From an uncultured Carnobacteriaceae bacterium (lineage in GTDB: Bacteria; Bacillota; Bacilli; Lactobacillales; Aerococcaceae): DNA of 17,821 bases. Position numbers and translations under genes: made by a program. Location: the NCBI GenBank assembly GCA_938039195.1, contig CALHVK010000134.1, positions 1 through 17,821 on the forward strand, in the 5' to 3' direction. Positions 1-6,297 of the stretch are shown in pieces; the stretch's first letter is position 1, and each line of letters begins with the position of its first letter. A model generated the notes under the pieces. That model was not told the DNA's origin. It saw nothing but the letters and a program-made list of their open reading frames with translations, and searched no databases.

Positions 1-35
1 TTTTATTTAATTCTCATTTACGGGGGTCAGTGCCA
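1..35. mobile_element. Possible terminal end of an IS3-family insertion sequence
   Basis: Homology to an ADP-ribosylglycohydrolase stops abruptly here. Read on the minus strand, the sequence after the break begins TGGCACTGACCCCC. IS3/IS150-group ends commonly start with TG and carry a TGNACTGACCCC-like inverted repeat, so 1-35 may be the last bases of an element lying mostly to the left of the window. No transposase is visible and the other end is outside, so this rests only on the junction position and a short motif remembered from the family. Confidence 0.3.
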
Positions 36-112
36 AATGGAAAGTCTTTTGTTTTAATATTATTCCATTCATAAACAGACCCAACAACATCTCCAACTAT
101 TGCTCCTAACAT
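14..112 (-). pseudogene. Truncated ADP-ribosylglycohydrolase (DraG/ARH family), N-terminal fragment
   Basis: The 32-codon frame starts ATG with an AAGGAGGA ribosome binding site (118-125). It reads MLGAIVGDVVGSVYEWNN, then IKTKDFPF, then GTDPRK and a stop. The first 26 residues match the start of ADP-ribosylglycohydrolase-type proteins, whose N-terminal GAIxGDxxGSxxE helix precedes the first metal-ligand loop; the family is usually about 250-300 residues. None of the metal-binding aspartates downstream are present, so the product cannot be active. The break falls at a TGGCACTGACCCCC sequence resembling an IS3-type end, which suggests insertion or recombination cut the gene. The N-terminal identity rests on motif recall; a short unrelated peptide is less likely. 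Confidence 0.6.
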
Positions 113-137
113 AAATATCCTCCTTTAAAAATATCCA

Positions 138-257
138 TTATAAATATACTTCAACGTCTTCTTTGCTATCTAGATTTTCAAAAACCTTTTCGAATTGGTT
201 AGGATAGTCTATTACAGCACTTTCATTCACTTTTTTTAAACGATTAAGATAAATCAC
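138..257 (-). CDS. Small hypothetical ORF, 39 aa, GTG start overlapping the RDD gene stop
   Basis: The GTG start overlaps the TGA stop of the RDD gene (GTGA). A GAGGGTGA stretch inside the last RDD codons sits at ribosome-binding distance. The peptide is charged and soluble, with VNESAVIDYPNQFEKVF in the middle and a C-terminal EDVEVYL. The translational coupling, the sensible composition and the 25-nt gap to the next gene's ATG at 112 suggest a real short gene or the surviving tail of one. I do not recognise a family. It could equally be a chance frame in AT-rich DNA. Confidence 0.35.
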   Translation of the reverse strand: MIYLNRLKKVNESAVIDYPNQFEKVFENLDSKEDVEVYL

Positions 258-778
258 TTATTGTCACCCTCTAGCTGGACCTGTGTATGAGCTAGCAAAT
301 CTCCTAGATGCCTTTTATCTTTCCTAAAAATTGCCATCGCCAGTAACAACAGTGCAAGTAAAGTTGCTAAAGACGACAGGATAATGGATATTAGGTCAAA
401 ATCGCTATAGACTCCATGAATAGTTCCCATATGCCCTAATTGCCAAGGTAAAAATTTGATGAGATTTCTAATTAAGCTAGCCTGAATCGTTTTATTTTGA
501 TAGACCAGACGAAGCCCTGCTTTTGATTTCCCAAAACTTCCATTTTTTGCATAATCCGAAAATGTGAAATAAAGCATGATTGGCAGAACACTGATAAAAA
601 ATGTAAGAGTCTGCGCCTGCAATTCTGTTTGCATTGGCACACCATTAAAAACAATGTAGTAAAAAGTTATAGCGCAAAGAAACAAAATACCCAAGTAAGT
701 TATGATTAAAAGATAATCAAATAGTAGTTCAGTCATTCTTTTTTTTGCCGAAATAGGATTAATTTCCAAAAACTTCAT
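254..778 (-). CDS. RDD family integral membrane protein
   Basis: The protein has 174 residues. An upstream in-frame ATG would add 34 residues, but AGGAGGA at 786-792 sits 7 nt before the ATG at 778, so I take the shorter start. Hydrophobic segments lie near residues 18-45, 56-73 and 127-150. RDD features visible are an N-terminal basic/acidic pair before the first membrane segment (KKRMTELLFDYL), a central GKSKAGLRLV stretch, and the C-terminal RHLGDLLAHTQV, which matches the family's closing R..(G/H)D..A.T motif. RDD proteins are small membrane proteins; some are linked to sodium/proton exchange, but most have no known role, and none can be assigned here. The gene is AT-rich like its VOC neighbour. 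The 154 nt separating it from the VOC gene hold no convincing promoter or terminator. Confidence 0.75.
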   Translation of the reverse strand: MKFLEINPISAKKRMTELLFDYLLIITYLGILFLCAITFYYIVFNGVPMQTELQAQTLTFFISVLPIMLYFTFSDYAKNGSFGKSKAGLRLVYQNKTIQASLIRNLIKFLPWQLGHMGTIHGVYSDFDLISIILSSLATLLALLLLAMAIFRKDKRHLGDLLAHTQVQLEGDNK

Positions 779-932
779 TGTTTTATCCTCCTGTCTAAGA
801 ACATACAAGTAATGATATCCTCTCAACATGAAATAAGTGCACTTTAAGTATGCCAAGTGAATCTTTCTGTATCTGGACACATAGCTACAAACTGAAATTT
901 ACCATTTCTCATCATTACTGACAATTTTTAAG

Positions 933-1316
933 TTAATCTAAGCAAATTTCTATTTTAATCCTATCCGGATCTTCAAAATAGACTGCATAATGTTCTGCAC
1001 CACCGGCATATGGATATTTATCATCATAAAGCAAAACTATATTTCTCTGAATAAGATTCTTCCTAATTTGATCGATTTTATCCTTAGTTTGACAACGAAA
1101 AGCAAGGTGATTTAAGCCTATATTACATCTATTGTATCCGTTATCAAGATACTTTTCTTTTGTCTGTACAAAAACAATATAAAATTCGTCCTTTTTATAG
1201 GAAAATCCGTCTTTCCATTCTTGAAACAACTCAAAACCTAAAATGCAAAGTAGCCAAGAATAGAATTTCTTGGTTTTATCTAAATTACTTACATAAATCT
1301 CAATATGATGCATCAT
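933..1316 (-). CDS. VOC-superfamily (glyoxalase/bleomycin-resistance fold) protein
   Basis: The protein has 127 residues from ATGATG at 1316/1313, after a GGAGGG site (1321-1326). An ATG at 1346 would place that site inside the gene, so it is rejected. One vicinal-oxygen-chelate module pair is seen: MMHHIEIYVSNLDKTKKFYSWLL opens the first beta-alpha-beta-beta-beta unit and LNHLAFRC the second. Metal-ligand candidates are His in HHIE, His in NHLAF and Glu in the closing KIEICLD. VOC proteins bind a divalent metal and do isomerase, lyase, dioxygenase or antibiotic-binding chemistry. The tyrosine-rich AEHYAVYFEDPDRIKIEI end is standard for the fold. Substrate unknown. The gene starts 42 nt after rlmD ends, with no terminator between, so it may be cotranscribed with rlmD, though its base composition is much more AT-rich. 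Confidence 0.8.
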   Translation of the reverse strand: MMHHIEIYVSNLDKTKKFYSWLLCILGFELFQEWKDGFSYKKDEFYIVFVQTKEKYLDNGYNRCNIGLNHLAFRCQTKDKIDQIRKNLIQRNIVLLYDDKYPYAGGAEHYAVYFEDPDRIKIEICLD

Positions 1317-1358
1317 TTTCCCTCCATCTGGTGCTGGAAATATCAATATACTTAATTT

Positions 1359-2726
1359 TTACTTCGTTGATGACCCAGCTCGCACAAGCAGCGCCACACA
1401 CTCGACATGCGCAGTCATCGGGAACATATCCACGGGTTGCACGTATTGTGCCTCGTAGCCACGTTCCTTAAAGTGTACAAGGTCACGAGCGAGTGTTGCT
1501 GGGTTACAGCTCACATACACGATACGTTCTGGGCTAGTTTCACACGCTGCTTCGATAAAGGCAAGGTCGAGCCCTTTGCGCGGTGGATCCACCACAATGA
1601 CATCTGGCTGGATGCCTTCTTCCTTCCAGCGCGGCATAATTTTCTCGGCCGCACCCGTTTCAAAGTGCACATTTGTCACGCCATTCAATTTCGTATTTTC
1701 CTTCGCCATCACAATCGCATCATCCACGATTTCCATGGCATAGACTTTCTTCGCATCGCGGGCAAAGGCCAAGCTCATCGTCCCGATTCCGCAATACGCA
1801 TCCACGACCGTCTCGCCGCCCTTCAAGTCCGCAGCGTCAATCGCCTGTTGATAAAGTACTTCGGTTTGCACGGTGTTCACTTGGAAGAACGAACGCGCGC
1901 TAATCTTGAACGTGAATTCGAACAGCTTTTCTTCGTACACATCTTCCCCGAATAGCACCTTTGTCTCACGTCCCATGATGACATTCGTTGGCTTCGGTTG
2001 GATATTTTGCACGATAGACACCACTTCCGGATGCGCTGCTGTAATGTCTCTTACAATCGCCTCAGCTTGTGGCAACACCTTTGTTCTCGTCACGAAAATA
2101 ATCATCACTTGCTTCGTACGCAGTCCTCGTCGCACGATAATATGCTTCAAGTCGCCAGTATTGTTGGCTTCATCATACGCCACCACTGGATACTTTCTTA
2201 AAATATCACGAACAGCCACAATCAAGCGGTCGATTTCAGGGTCTTGAATATGGAAGTCTTCCATCGGAATTAAGTCATGCGAGTTCTTCTTGAAGAATCC
2301 TGTTGTTAACTTGCCGTCTACCGTACGCACTGGAATTTGCGCCTTGTTTCGGTAGCCCAGTGCATTCTCCATTCCAAGAGTATGACGCACTTCTAGTTCT
2401 GGCATCTTCGCGATTTTCGTCATTACATTTTTCACTTGTTGCTGCTTGAAGGCCAGCTGGCTTTCATAAGTCATATGTTGCAGCGGCATTGTTCCCACAC
2501 GTGTTCCAAGGGCGTCTTTTACGTCCACACGATTCGGGCTCACTTCCAGCCACTCCTCCACACGCGCGTAGCCATAACTTTTTCCAATCTTCATCGTCTT
2601 CACACGAACGACTTCTCCGGGAATACTATTTTCGATAAATAGCGGGAATCCATCCACCTTCCCGACCCCAAGACCTTCATGCGTTAAATCCTCGATTGTT
2701 ACTGTATAAAATTCGTTTTTCTTCAT
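1359..2726 (-). CDS. rlmD: 23S rRNA (uracil-C5)-methyltransferase, RlmD/RlmCD (TrmA) family
   Basis: The protein has 455 residues and transfers methyl from S-adenosylmethionine to C5 of uridines in 23S rRNA. An upstream in-frame ATG adds 8 residues but would put the GGAGGA ribosome binding site inside the gene, so I chose MKKNEFYTV. An N-terminal TRAM domain (about 1-60) is followed by the linking RNA-binding domain. The Rossmann methyltransferase holds DAYCGIGTMSLAF (309-321), VVDPPRKGLD (378-387) and SCNPATLARD with nucleophile Cys407; HVE with Glu442 is the likely general base. The usual CGGCxLQH Fe-S segment reads VGTMPLQH (77-84), so the cluster cysteines are missing. In Bacillus-type bacteria one enzyme (RlmCD) makes both m5U747 and m5U1939; whether that holds here cannot be read from sequence. 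The gene is richer in GC than its flanks. Confidence 0.9.
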   Translation of the reverse strand: MKKNEFYTVTIEDLTHEGLGVGKVDGFPLFIENSIPGEVVRVKTMKIGKSYGYARVEEWLEVSPNRVDVKDALGTRVGTMPLQHMTYESQLAFKQQQVKNVMTKIAKMPELEVRHTLGMENALGYRNKAQIPVRTVDGKLTTGFFKKNSHDLIPMEDFHIQDPEIDRLIVAVRDILRKYPVVAYDEANNTGDLKHIIVRRGLRTKQVMIIFVTRTKVLPQAEAIVRDITAAHPEVVSIVQNIQPKPTNVIMGRETKVLFGEDVYEEKLFEFTFKISARSFFQVNTVQTEVLYQQAIDAADLKGGETVVDAYCGIGTMSLAFARDAKKVYAMEIVDDAIVMAKENTKLNGVTNVHFETGAAEKIMPRWKEEGIQPDVIVVDPPRKGLDLAFIEAACETSPERIVYVSCNPATLARDLVHFKERGYEAQYVQPVDMFPMTAHVECVALLVRAGSSTK

Positions 2727-2754
2727 TACTGTTCCTCCAGAGTTTATCACGTTT

Positions 2755-2760
2755 ATTATA
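2755..2760 (-). promoter_or_regulatory. rlmD -10 box (TATAAT)
   Basis: A perfect TATAAT on the minus strand lies about 28 nt before the rlmD start. The matching -35 is weak (TTTTTA at 17-bp spacing) and overlaps the T-tract of the preceding terminator. Confidence 0.5.
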
Positions 2761-2776
2761 CCGTCTTTTAGTGGAA

Positions 2777-2811
2777 ATAAAAAGGCTACTCCAACAAGTG
2801 TCAGAGTAGCT
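2777..2811 (-). terminator. Rho-independent terminator of the PTS-transketolase operon
   Basis: On the minus strand, GCTACTC and GAGTAGC pair around a 12-nt loop, and the stem is followed by CCTTTTTATTT. It lies after the transketolase C-half gene and just before the rlmD promoter, so it separates the two units. Confidence 0.75.
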
Positions 2812-2828
2812 AAATGTAGCTGCTGTTA

Positions 2829-2852
2829 AAAATTATCATATATGATAATTTT
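2829..2852. repeat. 24-bp perfect AT-rich palindrome
   Basis: AAAATTATCATA is followed directly by its exact reverse complement. It lies 17 nt after the transketolase C-half stop. It could be a weak first terminator stem (minus strand, followed by TTTTT), an mRNA 3'-end stabiliser, or a protein binding site; the sequence does not decide. Confidence 0.6.
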
Positions 2853-2868
2853 GTACTCACAAGTCTAC

Positions 2869-3795
2869 TTATTTTTCAATAATGGAAAGAATTTTTTCTT
2901 TTATACTCTTCTCATCTATCCCATACTGAGCGAGAAGATACGGTACTTTTCCTACTTGTCCAAATTTTTCGTGAACTCCAAGGCGATGAACAGCTGTTGT
3001 ATTATCCGTTGCAAATAACTCACAGAGTGCACTTCCAATCCCACCAATTTCATTATGGTTTTCAACTGTCAAAATTGGTGTTCCAGAGTACATCGTATTG
3101 ATTTCGTCTGGAAGAGGTTTAATTCTAAACAAGTCAACAACTGCCACATTCACCCCAGTTGCTTCAAGTTCTCTAGCCACTCTTAAACATGGCGCAACCA
3201 TAATCCCTGAAGCAAAAATAGTTAAATCTCTTCCTGTCTTTAATTCAATGAATCCTTTTGAGAAATCTTCTCCGCCTTCATACACTACCTCAGGTGCTTT
3301 TCGAATCGTTCGAATATATTTAAGCCCTTCAATTTCCAACGTTTGCTTCAATACTGCTTCAAACTGTATGTCATCAGATACCTCAAAAATTGTGATGTTA
3401 GGGATTAATCTCATTAACCCCAGTTCCTCAAACGGCATATGTGTCCCACCATTCATCTCAGCAGTAACTCCAGCATCTGAGCCTATAATTGTGGCACTTA
3501 ATCGAGAATACCCTAAGGAAAGAAATACCTGATCAAATACTCTTCGTGTCGCAAAAGGTCCGAAGGTATGTAAATATGGCTTAAAGCCAAGAATGGATAG
3601 TCCTGCAGCAACTCCTACCATTTCAGCTTCCATAATACCGACATTTATATATCTTTTTCCAAAGATCTCTCCTAATTTATTTGTCGACATTGAACTTGAT
3701 AAATCTGCCTCTAACGCGACTAATTCCGGGTATTCACTATTCGCTTCTAATAAGAAATCTCGATAGACTAATCTTAACTCTTTAGCTTCTCTCAT
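2869..3795 (-). CDS. Transketolase, C-terminal half (pyrimidine-binding and C domains)
   Basis: The protein has 308 residues and carries the second half of transketolase as a separate chain. The PYR domain covers about 8-170; NVGIMEAEMVGVAAGLS (51-67) has Glu56 in the place of the catalytic glutamate that activates the thiamine pyrophosphate pyrimidine ring. The C-terminal domain begins near GRDLTIFASGIMVAP and ends with the VDLFRIKPLP region and a short tail. With the N-half it should move a two-carbon unit between ketose and aldose phosphates. Its ATG lies inside the N-half gene (14-nt overlap), so translation is coupled, fitting an equimolar two-subunit enzyme. Split transketolases are common in PTS and sugar operons of Firmicutes. 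The true substrate pair is unknown; a 1-deoxyxylulose-phosphate synthase-like role is less likely because the two genes are split. Confidence 0.85.
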   Translation of the reverse strand: MREAKELRLVYRDFLLEANSEYPELVALEADLSSSMSTNKLGEIFGKRYINVGIMEAEMVGVAAGLSILGFKPYLHTFGPFATRRVFDQVFLSLGYSRLSATIIGSDAGVTAEMNGGTHMPFEELGLMRLIPNITIFEVSDDIQFEAVLKQTLEIEGLKYIRTIRKAPEVVYEGGEDFSKGFIELKTGRDLTIFASGIMVAPCLRVARELEATGVNVAVVDLFRIKPLPDEINTMYSGTPILTVENHNEIGGIGSALCELFATDNTTAVHRLGVHEKFGQVGKVPYLLAQYGIDEKSIKEKILSIIEK

Positions 3796-4651
3796 TACGA
3801 ATACCCTCCAATTCTTCCTTAAGTTGTTTCACTGCATTTTCAAGAATGTCCCGTTGCTCTGAAGTTGGCCTTATATGATGATTCGACTCAAATTCCTCTA
3901 TTTCTGGTACTCCTTGTCCTTTTACAGTATCTAATACTATACATTTAGGTGATGTTGATGTTGATTGTTGCATTTGAAGAATTCCATCGTAAATACTCTG
4001 GATATCTCTACCATCAACGCGGATTGCTTCGAAACCAAATGCTTTGAATTTCTCAACAAAATCGAAAGTTTGACAAATCTCACAAGTTCGTCCATCTAAT
4101 TGTTTCTTATTATCATCTACAAAAACAATAAGATTATCTAATTGTTGATGCGCAGCAAATTGGATAGCTTCCCAGCACTGTCCTTCATTTAGCTCTCCAT
4201 CTCCTACGATTGTATACGTATAATTTGAGAGGCTCTTTACTTTTTGTCCATATGCTATCCCTGTTGCAACACTAATCCCTTGTCCTAGGGAACCTGTTGT
4301 CATATCCACACCAGGGGTTAAATTTCTATCTGGATGAGATGGAAGATGTGTCCCATTGGTATTCAGTGAAAATAGAAAATCTTTATCAAAAAAACCTTTG
4401 AGATATAATGTGCTATATAATGCGGGTCCAGCATGTCCTTTTGAGAGTACGAAATAATCCCGCTCTGTCTCTTTAAATATATCTGGTGTCATCGGCATTA
4501 TTTCACCATATAATACGGCTAAAGCCTCTACTACTGAGAGGCTCCCACCATAATGTCCAAATCCTAAATGATTTAAACATTCTAATGTATTTAATCTGAT
4601 TTTTTTTGCGAATTGGTTAAGTTCATGAAGTTTGCTTTCTTCCAACGTCAT
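3782..4651 (-). CDS. Transketolase, N-terminal (thiamine pyrophosphate-binding) half
   Basis: The protein has 289 residues and holds the diphosphate-binding domain of transketolase. Visible motifs are GGSLSVVEALAVLY (35-48), LSKGHAGPALYSTLYLKG (69-86) and DMTTGSLGQG (116-125). The TPP/metal motif is GDGELNEG (150-157), closing at Asn181 in VDDNKKQLDG. Asp151 and Asn181 are the expected Mg ligands. The AAGGAGG ribosome binding site lies in the last codons of the EIIC gene, whose stop is only 2 nt before this ATG, so the pair is tightly coupled. It needs the C-half encoded next. Placement after a sugar PTS implies the imported, phosphorylated compound, or a product made from it, enters pentose-phosphate-type C2 transfer. 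Confidence 0.87.
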   Translation of the reverse strand: MTLEESKLHELNQFAKKIRLNTLECLNHLGFGHYGGSLSVVEALAVLYGEIMPMTPDIFKETERDYFVLSKGHAGPALYSTLYLKGFFDKDFLFSLNTNGTHLPSHPDRNLTPGVDMTTGSLGQGISVATGIAYGQKVKSLSNYTYTIVGDGELNEGQCWEAIQFAAHQQLDNLIVFVDDNKKQLDGRTCEICQTFDFVEKFKAFGFEAIRVDGRDIQSIYDGILQMQQSTSTSPKCIVLDTVKGQGVPEIEEFESNHHIRPTSEQRDILENAVKQLKEELEGIRNERS

Positions 4652-4653
4652 GA

Positions 4654-5997
4654 TTAACCCTCCTTAGTTTCTGTTTTCTTAACAAATGAGAAAACAACAA
4701 TTCCTACTAAGATCGCTAGAAGTCCAATGATAATTCCTGTTTGAGATCCAAATTTATTAAGCATTCCTAGAATAATACCTGTTAAACCAAAGTCTGCATC
4801 TGAGAATGTTGACCCTTCAAAGCCAAGTCCTCCTAATACAGGCATTAAGAATACTGGTAAGAAACTAATAAGCACGCCTTGGCAGAAAGCTCCTATTGTA
4901 GCTCCACGTACACCACCTGAAGCATTACCAATAACACCCGCAGTTGCTCCACAGAAGAAATGAGGAACAACACCTGGAAGAATGACTACTGATCCAGTAA
5001 AAATCATAATGACCATACTTACTAAGCCACCAACGAAACTTGAGATAAAACCAATTAGAACAGCATTTGGTGCATATGGATATACAATTGGGCAGTCCAA
5101 AGCAGGTTTTGAATTTGGAACAAGACGTTCAGAAATCCCTTTGAACGCTGGTACAATTTCACCTAAGATGAGACGAACTCCAGCTAAGATGACGAATACC
5201 CCTGCAGCAAATTGACCGGCTAATTGTAACGCATAAACAAGACTACTTGTTCCGCTACTTAATTCAGTTTCAATAAAAGTTGATCCTGCAAAAAGCGCTA
5301 CAATTACATAAATAATAGTCATCGAGATTGTAATACTTACAGTGCTGTCACGTAAAAATGCGAGACTCTTAGGGAAATGAATATCTTCTGTTGATTTAGA
5401 TCGATCCCCTACTAATCCTCCTACAAAACCACTTAACCAGTATCCTAGTGCGCTAAAGTGACCTAATGCTACCTTGTCATTTCCAGTCAATAGAATCATA
5501 TATTTTTGAACAAATGCTGGCGAAATACTCATGATAAGTCCTAAAGCAAGTCCGCCGAGTAAAATTAAAGGAACATTTGTAAATCCAGCTACAGTTAAAA
5601 TAACTGCAATCATACATGCCATATATAATGTATGATGTCCTGTTAAGAAAATATATTTAAATTTTGTAAAACGTGCGATTAGAATATTGAAAATCATTCC
5701 TGCAAACATAATCATAGCAGTTGATGAACCATACTTAGTTAAAGCAACAGCTACGATTGCTTCATTATTAGGAACTACACCCGAAAGATGAAACGCTTGT
5801 TCGAACATTTTTCCAAAAGGATTTAAAGAGTTTAGGATAATTCCAGCCCCGCCAGAAACAACTAAGAAACCTACAAATGTTTTAATACCACCCTTCATAA
5901 TATCCGGTAATGTTTTCTTTTGTAAAATTAACCCGATAATAGCAATTAAAGCTACCAAAATTGCTGGAGTACTAACAATATCTAAAATAAATTTCAT
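4654..5997 (-). CDS. PTS EIIC, UlaA/SgaT (ascorbate-type) family permease
   Basis: The polytopic membrane protein has 447 residues. It starts MKFILDIVSTPAILVALIAI and has about 11 hydrophobic segments. Family features include the ILNSLNPFGKMFEQAFH region, NEAIVAVALTKYGSSTAMIMF, and the repeat-like second half with GISERLVPNSKPALDCPIVYPYAPNAV. UlaA proteins move the sugar across the membrane by an elevator mechanism while EIIB phosphorylates it. L-ascorbate is the textbook substrate. Here the ascorbate catabolic genes (ulaD-G types) are missing and transketolase takes their place, so another pentose-like sugar or sugar acid is as likely. A GGAGG site precedes the ATG; the gap from the EIIB stop is 12 nt. 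A nearly identical gene order is known from streptococci, where the substrate is also unclear. Confidence 0.88.
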   Translation of the reverse strand: MKFILDIVSTPAILVALIAIIGLILQKKTLPDIMKGGIKTFVGFLVVSGGAGIILNSLNPFGKMFEQAFHLSGVVPNNEAIVAVALTKYGSSTAMIMFAGMIFNILIARFTKFKYIFLTGHHTLYMACMIAVILTVAGFTNVPLILLGGLALGLIMSISPAFVQKYMILLTGNDKVALGHFSALGYWLSGFVGGLVGDRSKSTEDIHFPKSLAFLRDSTVSITISMTIIYVIVALFAGSTFIETELSSGTSSLVYALQLAGQFAAGVFVILAGVRLILGEIVPAFKGISERLVPNSKPALDCPIVYPYAPNAVLIGFISSFVGGLVSMVIMIFTGSVVILPGVVPHFFCGATAGVIGNASGGVRGATIGAFCQGVLISFLPVFLMPVLGGLGFEGSTFSDADFGLTGIILGMLNKFGSQTGIIIGLLAILVGIVVFSFVKKTETKEG

Positions 5998-6009
5998 TTT
6001 TCTCTCCTC

Positions 6010-6294
6010 CTAGATAAGATTTTTTTCTTCGCAAATTGCCGTAATCAACGTTCTCAGCTCATCCATATCAATAATGCTATTTAAAATCCGTACATCTCCT
6101 AAATGACCTGCTGAATCTTCGAGATCTCGTCCAACTATCCAAATATCTGCTTCGCTTGGATTTGCACCCCCTAAATCATAGTGTTCTACTTCTACATCAG
6201 TTACTCCTAAATCCTTTAGGATAGATTCAATATTCATTTGAACCATAAAACTTGAACCTAAACCTGACCCACAAGCTGTTCCAATTCTTAACAT
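6010..6294 (-). CDS. PTS EIIB, UlaB/SgaB (ascorbate-type)
   Basis: The cytoplasmic protein has 94 residues. It carries the phosphate from EIIA to the sugar bound in EIIC. The N-terminus, MLRIGTACGSGLGSSFMVQM, contains the phosphocysteine loop with Cys8, the standard site for this family; its length is normal for a stand-alone EIIB. The rest (EVEHYDLGGANPSEADIWIVGRDL) follows the family's Rossmann-like pattern. It starts 3 nt after the regulator stop with an AGGAGG site, and EIIC follows at 12 nt. No separate EIIA gene lies in the operon; the nearest EIIA domain is the C-terminus of the regulator. Confidence 0.88.
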   Translation of the reverse strand: MLRIGTACGSGLGSSFMVQMNIESILKDLGVTDVEVEHYDLGGANPSEADIWIVGRDLEDSAGHLGDVRILNSIIDMDELRTLITAICEEKNLI

Positions 6295-6297
6295 AAT

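Noticed and set aside
1407..2642. Several long plus-strand frames across rlmD
   Set aside because: They are antisense to a gene with full catalytic motifs and lack ribosome binding sites and recognisable domains; the GC-richer codon pattern of rlmD explains the open frames.
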